47,500 nt of DNA from Glandiceps talaboti (Eukaryota > Hemichordata > Enteropneusta > Spengelidae), in NCBI RefSeq assembly GCF_964340395.1, contig NC_135568.1, positions 148,501 to 196,000 of the forward strand, written 5' to 3'. Each line of letters opens with the position of its first letter. The first letter of the stretch is position 1. The notes beneath the pieces are model-generated. The model was not told the DNA's origin and ran no database searches. It worked only from the letters and a program-made list of their open reading frames with translations. A program made the position numbers and the translations under genes. Below are positions 1 through 12,800 of the stretch, one piece after another.

Positions 1-382
1 TCATGACATCTCGATTGTGGATTTTTTAAATATATTTTCTCAGTCAAACTCCATAAAGCATTGAGGATTGGTTGGAAAGATGTGGCAGGGTTCCAATTAT
101 CAGTTCCCGTCATTCCCTCATTTTTACTATTCATCCTCAGCATTTCACTTTGAATTAGTTTAAAATTAACATTAATGGTGGTTAACTTACTGTGCATAGT
201 TACATGATGATACAGTTTGATGAGATTAACATTTAATACAGAATGAATTTGAAGTAATGGAACCCATTTGATCCACAACATTTTTCAAAAAGTGTCACAA
301 TTCCATCAATGTTGGGTAAGACTCAGATATCAAATCATTATTCCATACTTTATCAAAGAGTTTAATATAGGCTGAGACTTAC
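1..382 (-). other. intron 2 of the FKBP gene, open at the left edge
   Basis: This is downstream of the exon 383-531 donor on the minus strand. I could not find a further exon continuing the FKBP domain (which should begin with a K-I-P-P-like stretch), so it reads as intron. Confidence 0.5.
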
Positions 383-2543
383 CAGACCCTTTGTCTCCTT
401 CTTGCATTGGTCCAGGTGGAATGATAAGACGTCTTTTTTCACCAACACACATATTTTCTAGCCCTTCTTCCCAACCTTTCATCACAAAATGATCTCCCAT
501 TGTAAATATCATCTTTTTTCCTCTTAGCGATCTGTATGGATTTCAGAAAAAGTTACAGATACATGTATGTAGTACTGGTAGTACATATTACACCACTTTA
601 CCTATGAAACCTGCTCCCCAGACATTCTGATCATCTGCCAATTGTTTTTGTTTTTTGTTGTTGTTGGGTTGTTGTTGTTTTTTTGTTTGTTTGTTTGTTT
701 TTTTTGGGGGGGTGTTGCATTAATACAGTTATATGATTGGTATGTTGTTTCATTTGTGAAACTGTAATTGGAATTATGGCAAACACCTACAGCTATCCAT
801 TGCATTCAGAAAGAATTTTAAGTTATGTTTTCAATAGCCTTTTACCCTACATTGTCTCTAAACTTTAATTCATAATAAAAACTGGAACTTTATCAATTGT
901 TTGATTGATTGATTGATAATGATTGATTGATTGGTTGGTTGGTTGGTTGGTTGGTTGGTTGGTTGGTTGGTTGACTGACTGACTGACTGACTGACTGACT
1001 GACTGACTGACTGACTGACTGATGATTGACTGATCAATTGAGTAATTTTAGATTTATAATTGAATACATATAGCATGGCATCTGGAATAATCAAGGCATT
1101 CATGACTACATGGGTTTATATTGAAACAAGCAATAACAATTTTCAGCATTTCTGCCAAAATTTGGATAAAGCCTTCGCTCAAAACAGAATTACATGAAAA
1201 TGGAAATGAAAGCAGTTTTTTTGTTTTTTTTACCCGGGTCTTGTTAATAACTTGGTCTTTGCTTTACTTATGTTAGAAAGTTTGTCATTGTTTTATTGGT
1301 ACCTTAGTTACTTTGATAGGTAACAACAACAAAAGTAGTAAAAGTGCAAGTGAAAAATGGCTTTCTATATTATCTCTGTAATGAAAACATGACTATATAA
1401 GATCAGTAGTTTATGTATTTATCATATGAATTGGCATTAAAGTATAAGAAATAAAATAAATAAAAATGGGTGAAGGAGTAGCCATTTTTCCTAACTTTTT
1501 GTAAGCATAGAAGTATTTTTGTAAGGTAACTGTACTACTTCATAGGTTATGTAATTGTAATGCATGGAAGTCTTTATTTTCTGCATCAATTGTGTAAATA
1601 ACTTTCAGTTTTCTTGTCACAACATGGGCTATTTGTTTCCCAAGTTTGTTTGCTCTCCTTTTAGACATAAAATAGAGATGTATAAACTAATGATTATGTG
1701 GTGGACAACTAATTTAAATACTTTTACAAGTACTCTGGTAAATGCAAGTGCACGACATGTTTTAATGTACTTAATCACAGGTGTGACATGTTAACACGTT
1801 TACAAAATAAACCCACTTTGTCAGACAAATTATCCAAATATATATTGTGTTAGTTGTCAGCAGGAGGTTTAATGCTAGTTCAATTATTCGTACTTTCCAT
1901 TTTAACGAGCTCGAGCAGAGGGTGTGGTCGCAACGATGATAAAAGTTAGTACACGTGTCACTGAGACGCTCTATTGTCTTGGAATATTACCGTAATTGTT
2001 ATGCAAATTTAAGTTGGACGCTGAAAGCCCATTCCTCCAGAAAAAAATGAACTGGGTAATTTGTCAGCGGCGGTAAATATGTGTAAGTGTGTATACATGA
2101 TAATACGATATTGTATTATCAGAAATATTATTATCTTTCTTGTTTGTATATACTGAAAATCATTGAAAAAATAAAGTCCGAACTGTAAACTTCCCGTGAT
2201 CGAAGGTGTCACGTGTCGTTTCACTTTCATTTTAACTTTGTATGCTTCCGTTTTCTGTGTAATTTTTGCAGAAAAAATACTAGTTGCAGCAATTGCATGA
2301 AATAATATATAAAATAAGAAAAAAGACTTACGTCGAATCAAATTCCAACCGTTCGTGAACGTCGCCATACAAATAAGCCGTATAATCGAAAGTGAGTGAC
2401 TTTCCATTTTCACCTATTTCCCCACAGAAATATGGCCTGTATATTACGTCAACAGACATCGTTTGTTCTGTTTCCGACATATCTTCCTCGGCCATAATCA
2501 TGGCAATCGAAGCAAAAAGCGTAAAAATTATCAACAATTTCAT
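383..2543 (-). CDS. FKBP-type peptidyl-prolyl isomerase, ER-lumen FKBP7/FKBP14-like (partial)
   Basis: Two coding exons on the minus strand: 2543-2332 (212 nt, phase 2) and 531-383 (149 nt, phase 1), both with GTAAGT donors; the second has an ACAG acceptor. Joined they give 120 residues plus one base; the 3' exons lie beyond the left edge. Residues 1-18 are a signal peptide (MKLLIIFTLFASIAMIMA). The FKBP fold follows, with Y54, F68-D69, F80, V87-M88 and W91 of the K-G-W motif at active-site positions, then MCVGEKRRLIIPP. C40 and C99 match the cysteine pair of ER FKBPs (FKBP2/7/14), so I infer a lumenal prolyl isomerase acting in secretory protein folding. The stretch after IPPG lacks the usual GYG tyrosine. 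A C-terminal EF-hand region and ER-retention signal, expected for FKBP7/14, cannot be checked. Exact paralogue is unsure. Confidence 0.85.
532..2331 (-). other. intron 1 of the FKBP gene
   Basis: A 1.8-kb intron bounded by GTAAGT (minus strand at 2331) and ACAG (at 532). It contains T/G-rich low complexity at about 645-712 and a compound microsatellite at 896-1033. No other coding exon is seen: the FKBP reading frame is continuous across the junction. Confidence 0.75.
896..1033. repeat. compound tetranucleotide microsatellite (GATT)n-(GGTT)n-(GACT)n
   Basis: Three consecutive tetranucleotide blocks: GATT at about 898-930, GGTT at about 931-972 and GACT at about 973-1021. A minus-strand open frame over it (SVSQ/TNQP repeats) is a by-product of the repeat. 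Confidence 0.95.
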
Positions 2544-2977
2544 CTTTCTTCACACAATCCGCTGCTTGCTCTAAACGCCAGTGTGACAGTAGTGATTGAT
2601 TGAAAGTTCGACAAAAGTAATGCGACCTTTGACCCGTTAAAGTGGCGTGAATGTAATTATTTGTTTACAAATCAATTAGAACGGAACTTTGTCCGAATTC
2701 CCTTCAGCAAGACATTGTTTTGGTTTTGGTTTTAGTTTTTTAGCATAGTCAAAACTGGTGAAAACTATCTCAGTACAAATATACGAATGAGTATATATCA
2801 ATGTTTCGGGATGAAAAAGTTACCGTTACCCTATGCAGTTGACGAAAAAATCACAAATGAATCATGCCAATTTCGTTATGAGAAACAGGAAAATAAATAC
2901 GAATGGCCCATGTATGATGGTTGGTAATTATTTACTCAGCGGTTTCAGACTGAGGCTGCCAACACATCGTCAGCAAA
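2544..2977. promoter_or_regulatory. putative bidirectional promoter region between FKBP (minus) and PLEKHA8 (plus)
   Basis: The two start codons are divergent and only 434 bp apart, so both 5' UTRs and core promoters must fit here unless upstream noncoding exons exist. I see no clear TATA box at a convincing distance. TTGATTGA-type sequence near 2595 and a T-rich stretch near 2715-2740 are present. The regulatory role is inferred from geometry only. Confidence 0.5.
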
Positions 2978-3806
2978 ATGCCAGAAATGGAAGGGATTTT
3001 ATATAAATGGACAAATTATATTAGTGGTAAGCTTATTTTTGCGAAAATTGTGACAAAATATAATCATCACGTTATCTTCCAATGTTTATACTTTTTATAC
3101 ATTTCGTTGTTGACATATGGTTTCCTCTAGCATCTTGCGCCCTATATCATAATATTTATTGAGTGAGAATAGGTGCTAAAACTTCCGGTTGTCCTTGATC
3201 ACTTTACTTTATTGTGATCGGCTGACGTTATACACCAACGGCAACGCTCATTTTACAGCTTGATAACCCAGATAAAAAAGAATATTTAAAAATTGTGCTT
3301 TTTAATGATAGTTGTTTATTGTTGTCGACGTTAGAACTCGCAGAGTACTAAGTCTAAATTAGTGGGGATGATATTGGTTTGCATTGCTGTGTCGCTCAGT
3401 GTCATGTCATACAGTTTGTGGTTCAGACCACTGCTAACCGCAGCTGGGATATTAAGGTCAACTTTACCCGGTCAAGGTCCCTATTCAATCCTCGTGATAT
3501 TTGTATCATTGATTTAAAATCCGTAGACCTTGGTCAGGTAGATAGCATTAGTACGTACAATGAATTGGTGAGTGGCAACACTCATGCATTGTGTATACCA
3601 CCTTACATGTAATACATTTTATAATGCTGTCTAGGGTTCATTTATTACACTAATTAAGTTGTTATGTCATGTTAAAATTGGGTGTATTTGTTTTAGCAGT
3701 ATCACTGTAAAGTATAAAATACTGCAATGAAATATTTACTGGAAGAAAATAGAAAGGAAAAATAAAGTCCATATAGCAATTGTTCAAAGTCAGTGTACAT
3801 GCATAC

Positions 3807-3839
<33 letters not shown>

Positions 3840-6800
3840 CATACATACATACATACATACATACATACATACATACATACATACATACATACATACATAC
3901 ATACATACATACATACATACATACATACATACATACATACATACATACATACATACATACATACATACATACATACATACATACATACATACATACATAC
4001 ATACATACATACATACATACATACATACATACATACATACATACATACATACATACATACATCACACTCTTTCATCTTGTGAAAGAAAATAAACTAACTG
4101 TGCAGACCATAAGAAGATCATGTCAAATGTACATTTGTTACTAAGGACACAATACATTTTTATAAAGGGCATTATGCAAAGGATTTAATCATGTGTGCTT
4201 ACAAAGGCTGCACAGACTGCATGCTCCCTAGAAAGTCAAGAAAGTTAAAAGGGTTGTACCATTATAGGTCTGTACCATGGGTAATAACTTACACAGTTTT
4301 TTGAGTTCAGTGTTGAATGACACTTTGTTATGTAAATATGTTCATCATTGATGTTATGCATATTCCACAATTTTGATTTAGACCTTGTTTGTTCTTTAAC
4401 CAGGTTGGCAACCACGTTGGTTTGTTTTAGACAAAGGCATTTTAGCATATTACAAATCTCAAGATGAAATGCACTTAGGATCCAAAGGATCCATCAAGAT
4501 GGCATGTTGTGAAATTATAGGTAAGTCTAATATACAGAATATATTCATTGTGTATTTGGCCATCAAGATGAAATGTTGTGAATTATAGGTAAGTCTAATA
4601 TACAAAATATATTCATTGTGCATTTGGCCAAGAATGGAGAATAGTGGACAAACTCTACAAGAATTACACATTTGTGTTGAACCTAAAGGACGATTGCACT
4701 ATGTCACACAAGCTCAATAAACAAACTACTTAAGTATGTCCATTTAGGGGGAGCGAGTTTGATATCATTGCAATTGCAATTTTCTAACCAACACAAATTT
4801 TGAAAACTTTTACACCTTCAGGTTTAATGATAACAAGTTCTGTGTTTACGATTGAGATGTTGACAAGTTGATTAAAATTTATTGCTATAAAGGTGACATA
4901 AAGTTACTCAGTTTCCATTATTATTTTAATGTGTTTACTGTGTTTTTACATTGCATCAATTGTAGTGGTGTGACTGCTACAATTTTCATCACAGTTTTCA
5001 TCATATGTAAATATATCAATGTCACACTTGTGAATGTTCATTTAGGGGGGGAGGGGATTTTGGCCTAAATAAACAAAGTTCATTTATTGAGCTTATATGA
5101 CATTCTGTGATCAGTCCTTTATTACTTGTTTATTTGTGTTGTTTACACATGGATATCAAGTTAATGTACACAACTACTTGACAGGTAGTCAGAAGCAACT
5201 GAAGTGTTTTCAATGAAGGTGTGGTGTATTTTTCAAATTAATTAAAAAAATATTAATAGCAAACTGGAAACTTCTGCTACTAATAATAAAGTAATAAATG
5301 TAATACAGAAAAAGTAATATGCACAAGCATTGTTTTTGGTGATCATGCCACTTTTTACTGAATGGCAGCCATATTTGTAGTAACAAATCATAATTTACTG
5401 TATGACCCAAACTCTGTAATACATAAAGTCTCCATTGAAGTATTTACTTGCATATTGACAAATACAAGCTTTCTTTGAAGACATTGACAGTTGACATTGA
5501 CCTTGGCAGTGACCTTCAGGACTAGTTATCAAAATCAACCTATTTTGTGCATATTACAGTCTGTGGTATTATGTGTTACCATTTTTACAAACCTTGGGCA
5601 TGTTAGATACAGAACCAGGGAAATATACACTTGCATTTATTTCATGGTGTCCCTGTTACCTTATTGAGAGAGAACATTCCAGTGAGTTTCCCACTCAAGC
5701 ATTTTAGAATTGCTATGACACAAATTTTGTTTCCATTTCAGTCCATCAATCTGACCAGTGCCGTTTGGATTTAATCATTCCTGGTGAACAGCATTTCTAT
5801 GTGAAGGGAGCTTCACCAGCAGAAAGACAACAATGGCTTGTAGCACTAGGAAGCTCTAAAGCTTGTCTTACCAATTCAAAAACATTAGAGAAAGGTAATC
5901 TTTTAGTAAATACAGAGTATAGTACTCTTAGGAACTTAGTCTCGAATTCAACTTTGTTCCAACACAAACTTAAAAATTGTACCAGAAATGTTCAACTGCA
6001 CACTTCAGTCTTTTTAAACAGATTCACTCACTATTCAGCATGTGACCTTACAGTTAAAGTTGAAAATTTCAGGTACTCTGTTCACGTTTGTGTTTGGAAC
6101 AAAAGTTCAATTCAGTAATATGGCTTACCCACACAGATGAATTGTCAAAAAAAAACATTGGATCTTTGTACACCTGTTGGACACTATGTAAATTAAATTT
6201 GATGTCTATGTGTTGTTCACAGAGGAATCAACAGACACCTTAAAAAGTAAAATGTCTGAGTTACGACTTTACAGAGATCTACTAATGCAGCAGGTACACA
6301 CAGTGAAAACAGCAACTGATATACCAGATCAACCTGATATGGAAGTAAGTTTAAAAACACTTTGCATTATTAAGATGAAATGAGGTATGCCATGAAAATA
6401 AAATATTGAAATAAATGTTAAACACTTAGAACGTCACTTATTTTAATAGATAAATCTCAAGTCAGAAATTCTAGAATAGAAAGATTCTCAATCAAATATT
6501 TATCCTAAATATGTCATGATGATTAATTAACTCTCAAGGCCCATTCCCCACACAAGAAGAAATCAGCCCTTTTCTTCTGATCTATCTCCAGTTTTATCGC
6601 CTCATTTCCATGAAATCAAACCTAATTTTTCTGATCTATCTCCAATTTTGTCCCCTCACATCCATGAAATCAAACCTAATTTTTCTGATCTATCTCCAAT
6701 TTTATCCCCTCACATCCATGGAATCAAACCTAATTTTTCTGATCTATCTCCATCTAATGTCACAACAGCAAATCAATGATGCGACATCACTGCTGTCAGC

Positions 6801-9800
6801 AACCTGTGACACTTTCCTCAGAACATTACAAGATTGTATGAAGATAGCTGATGATACATTTACATCTCACATGAGTCATGGTAATATATCAGAAGGTGTA
6901 TTGCCACCATCGTTAGCATCACCCATAGAAAAGGTATGTAGTACTAGTAGTATACATTATGAGGTGATAATTGCATATAACTGCAAAAAGTATAGCTGAT
7001 GTAGAAAGCCAATTGGACCATATGATTTTGTTTGTTGTACCTTACATTTATTAAAACACTTACTGAGATAGCATAAAGTTCACACTGGACAGCCAACTGT
7101 CACCTTAACCTGACAGAAAATGAAAACAAATATAAACAGTTTAAGTTGTTTTAGAAGTTAGAGTCGGGCTAGGCTAGTTCTGGTATCATGGAGTGGTTTG
7201 AGTTGGGACTAGAATTTAAGAATTCAGGATGGCTTAACTTATGAGTGTCCATGCATTTGAACCAACTCTGCACTGCATTGTGTTGTGTTGTGTTGTGTTG
7301 TGTTGTGTTGTTTTGTGTTGTGTTGTGTTGTGTTGTGTTGTGTTGTGTTGTGTTGAATTGTGTTGTGTTGTGTTGTGTTGTGTTATGTTGAGTTGTGTTA
7401 TGTTGTGTTGTGGTATGCACAAAATGTACACATGTTGCTAGATCAAATTATAAACTAGTTCTGTTGTTTCTTGCAAAATTGACTCTTGCTGCAATATGTA
7501 AAGTCATTTCTATGCCAGCTAGCTATAGCATTCTCATCTTTTCACTAATTTCTTTGCTCTTCATTGAAGACTAGTACAGAGGGAACGCCATCACAATCTT
7601 TGCATAGTAAGGTATGTACTAAAAGCACTCATTTCACTGTGGTATGCCACCATATTACAGTAGTTGTAGAATGCCAGCTTATACTTATCAAGGGTTTTTG
7701 ATTTGGTTAAATTTTCATACAAAGCATTCAAGGCATATTTTCCATGTGTAGTGTGCCCCACATGGCCAATAAATGCTATTATTCCATGCACCAGCCAAGT
7801 TCAACAAAAAATATGGAATTTATACCCAGGTTGTTCTCTGTCACAACAATGCATGTCTATGTAATGACATTGTGCTTCGATGTCATTGGTTCTGCTGTGT
7901 TCGAAATATGATTCACAACTTTCAAATTCCAATCCTTTCCCCAATTTTTCTTTGATATAACTGGCACTAGTATAATTAACTGTATATTATTCTCCAATAT
8001 TTTTCTTCATTCAGCACAAAAGACTTGTGACCTAGGGCTTTTGTCACTACTCATCTAGCAGCTTGTAGTGATAAAGCCCTTTAGGTCACTTGTATTTCCC
8101 TTGGCTGAATGAAGAAAAATATTGGGGAATAATATCTAATCCAGTATTCTATTAAAAGACATGGTCATGTAGATGAAAAGCAGGTATTTATTTTAGACTT
8201 TGAGTTAAGAAAACAACTTTGCTCTGTTTTTCTCCTGGCAAAATTAATGTGAAACAACATCGACCAAGTCCTTGTTTGTAACTAAATGATTGCAAAAAGT
8301 TATAAACAAATCTTAGAAGTCTGTGCAATGAAGCAATGTATTTGGCAATATTGTTGGCAATATATTGTTGATTTTTGTCAATCAGATTTAGTTTTGTTGG
8401 AGCATACTACATAGTACATGTGCATGAAAATCACACTATTATCTTCAAGGGTTTGTTTGGAATTAAAATGAAATTGAACCTTTGGAGAAGTCTTTAGTAT
8501 ATTGGTGCATATGCAGCACCACCATATTGGGTAGTGTATTGTTGATTACTACCAATTACATTAGCTATAATAATAATCCTTTCACTGTTTAACCAGAACG
8601 CCTAAAGGTTTCTGTATCAGTGTTTTTGTGAAGAAAGGTGTAAATTTTGCAAAATGTAATGAGCTCTGACCTTGGATATTTTACATAAGTTTCTTCCCAA
8701 GTTACTAACATTTATACAAGTTGACCAGATGTTACAGGGATTCCCAAATCTACAAATAAGTTTCCCAGCTCTTTTACTGACAAATTATATTCCAAGATAT
8801 GGAAATGAAATCTAGGCATGTTTTCCAATTTCGCCCTCTGTAGTTGGAGTCCCACACCTCAACAAAAACACTGATTGATTGTAAAGAATACACATAGTAC
8901 AAATAATCTCTCACTTAATTAACTATGCATGGCAGTACTAGTACTCAATCACTAACTTAAAGCTAATTATCATAAACACACTGTTCCTTGGTCACTAACT
9001 TTATTACTATTTCCTGTTAGTTTTTGTAGCAGCCTGGACTGTCAACAGTCGTCTTGACTTTTTTGTAATTTATCTTTAATACTTTTGTTGCTGCTGAAAT
9101 TAATAGAATGTGTGCTAGACGTTCCATGAAGTCAAGACGACTGTTCTAACCCATCGTACTTTCATTTCTATGAATTATTCATGAGTGTCCTCGTTTATTT
9201 GCATAACAAAGTAAATGTAGCATTTTGGCTTGCACAAGACTACACTATATTATGACATTCATCGACATAATGCATGTTACAGCATAGATGTATCTCACTA
9301 GTGAATACATGCTTATAGCCTCGGTAAAGAATGTTCAGTTCAGTTCAGGGATAAGGTTAGGACTATCCATGGATAGTAAAAATTCACTGCACATGCATGA
9401 TTGCACGTCCAAGTTGTTCGGTTGTCCACAATGATTATGTAAATATTATGCTAATAATGGAACGCGTAACTCAGATGCCTGGTTAACCACTAGGGGGTGC
9501 TTTAGGAGATAGTACAGACGTTGGATTATATTTTACTAGTATGTGTTCGAATGCCAGGCTCAGTGAGTAGCGCACGTTCTGTATCATGCATATAGAACAG
9601 AGAATGTGCATTGTACACGTTGATTATTATATCACATGCTGTGGGATATATGTGTACATAATTAGTAAGAAATAAATAAATATTTCAGAAGGATTTTAGA
9701 AATTTGACAAAATATGATCCACATCTGAATACAGACTATTATCATCCATAATAGTTCAAAGTAAAATTAATTGGTATTCTAGCAGCCATATATTGTTCAA

Positions 9801-12800
9801 AGTTTCAAATACATTGATTATACTGATTATTAAGTCAGTAAGTCTGTGCACCCTGGGGTTTATTACAGATATTTGATCTATTAAGCTTAGGGTGAATTCA
9901 ACAGAAGTCTGGTAATGTTGTAGTAGATGTGGAGACAAACATGGAAACCAATGCTAATAATCTATAATCTGTATAGCCAGTTTCATTTGGTAATCTGCAA
10001 ACAAAACTATAACAGTCGTCAAGGATAAACTGTGTACTGCACTGCACTAAAATTATCACACATTTTAACAACTTAGTTGTAATATAGGAATTGCATTTGC
10101 ATAGCTTCAAGTGAAAACCTGAATATTACTAAAATGATAATACATATATACTGCAAACAATGAGACAATGATGTGTTACTAAGCTAGTAATACATATATA
10201 CAGTAAACAGTTAGACAATGATGTGTTACTAAGCTAGTAATACAGCAGACAATTAGACAGTGATGTGTTACTAAGCTAGTACGTAATACATATATACAGC
10301 AGACAATTAGACAATGGTGTGTTACTAAGCTAGTAATATATATATACAGTAAACAGTTAGACAGTGATGTGTTACTAAGCTAGTAATACATATATACAGC
10401 AGACAGTTAGACAGTGATGTGTTACTAAGCTAGTAGTACATATATACAGCAGACAATTAGACAATGATGTGTTACTAAGCTAGTAATACATATATACAGC
10501 AAACAGTTAGACAGTGATGTGTTACTAAGCTAGTAATACATATATACAGCAAACAGTTAGACAGTGATGTGTTACTAAGCTAATAATACATATATACAGC
10601 AAACAGTTAGACAGTGATGTGTTACTAAGCTAGTAATACATATATACAGCAAACAGTTAGACAGTGATGTGTTACTAAGCTAGTAATACATATATACAGC
10701 AGACAATTAGACAATGATGTGTTACTAAGCTAGTAGTAATACATATATACAGCAGACAATTAGACAATGATGTGTTACTAAGCTAGTAATATATATATAC
10801 AGTATTGAGTATCAGTTAGACAGTGATGTGTTACTAAGCTAGTAATACATATATACAGCAGACAGTTAGACAGTGATGTGTTACTAAGCTAGTAATACAT
10901 ATATACAGCAAACAGTTAGACAGTGATGTGTTACTAAGCTAGTAATACATATATACAGCAGACAGTTAGACAATGATGTGTTACTAAGCTAGTAGTAATA
11001 CATATATACAGCAGACAATTAGACAATGATGTGTTACTAAGCTAGTAGTAATACATATATACAGTAAACAGTTAGACAGTGATGTGTTACTAAGCTAGTA
11101 GTACATATATACAGCAGACAGTTAGACAGTGATGTGGTACTAAGCTAGTAATACATATATACAGTAAACAGTTAGACAGTGATGTGTTACTAAGCTAGTA
11201 ATACATATATACAGTAAACAGTTAGACAGTGATGTGTTACTAAGCTAGTAATACATATATACAGCAGACAATTAGACAGTGATGTGTTACTAAGCTAGTA
11301 ATACATATATACAACAGACAGTTAGACAGTGATGTGTTACTAAGCTAGTAGTAATACATATATACAGCAGACAGTTAGACAGTGATGTGTTACTAAGCTA
11401 GTACGTAATACATATATACAGCAGACAATTAGACAGTGATGTGTTACTAAGCTAGTAATACATATATACAGCAAACAGTTAGACAGTGATGTGTTACTAA
11501 GCTAGTAGTAATACATATATACAGCAGACAGTTAGACAGTGATGTGTTACTAAGCTAGTAGTACATATATACAGCAAACAGTTAGACAGTGATGTGTTAC
11601 TAAGCTAGTAATACATATATACAGTAAACAGTTAGACAGTGATGTGTTACTAAGCTAGTAATACATATATACAGCAGACAATTAGACAGTGATGTGTTAC
11701 TAAGCTAGTAGTACATATATACAGCAGACAGTTAGACAGTGATGTGTTACTAAGCTAGTAATACATATATACAGTAAACAGTTAGACAGTGATGTGTTAC
11801 TAAGCTAGTAATACATATATACAGTAAACAGTTAGACAATGATGTGTTACTAAGCTAATAATACATATATACAGCAGACAGTTAGACAGTGATGTGTTAC
11901 TAAGCTAGTAATACATATATACAGTAAACAGTTAGACAGTGATGTGTTACTAAGCTAGTAATACATATATACAGCAAACAGTTAGACAGTGATGTGTTAC
12001 TAAGCTAGTAATACATATATACAGCAGACAGTTAGACAATGATGTGTTACTAAGCTAGTAGTACATATATACAGCAGACAGTTAGACAGTGATGTGTTAC
12101 TAAGCTAGTAATACATATATACAGCAAACAGTTAGACAGTGATGTGTTACTAAGCTAGTAATACATATATACAGTAAACAGTTAGACAATGATGTGTTAC
12201 TAAGCTAGTAATACATATATACAGCAGACAGTTAGACAGTGATGTGTTACTAAGCTAGTAATACATATATACAGCAAACAGTTAGACAGTGATGTGTTAC
12301 TAAGCTAGTAATACATATATACAGTAAACAGTTAGACAATGATGTGTTACTAAGCTAGTAATACATATATACAGCAGACAGTTAGACAGTGATGTGTTAC
12401 TAAGCTAGTAGTACATATATACAGCAGACAGTTAGACAGTGATGTGTTACTAAGCTAGTAATACATATATACAGCAAACAGTTAGACAGTGATGTGTTAC
12501 TAAGCTAGTAATACATATATACAGTAAACAGTTAGACAGTGATGTGTTACTAAGCTAGTAATACATATATACAGCAGACAGTTAGACAGTGATGTGTTAC
12601 TAAGCTAGTAATACATATATACAGCAAACAGTTAGACAGTGATGTGTTACTAAGCTAGTAATACATATATACAGTAGACAATTAGACAGTGATGTGTTAC
12701 TAAGCTAGTAATACATATATACAGTAAACAATTAGACAGTGATGTGTTACTAAGCTAGTAGTAATACATATATACAGCAAACAGTTAGACAGTGATGTGT

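Noticed and set aside
3702-4092. Long YIHT/MYVC frames on both strands
   Set aside because: They are pure (CATA)n translation; no gene context.
6610-6768. N-terminal extension of PLEKHA8 exon 5 through the 54-bp repeat
   Set aside because: The exon 4 donor phase and the CACAACAG acceptor fit exon 5 starting at 6769; the upstream open frame is repeat DNA.
7169-7441. Cys/Val-rich and TTQHN-repeat proteins
   Set aside because: They are translation of the (TGTTG)n microsatellite.
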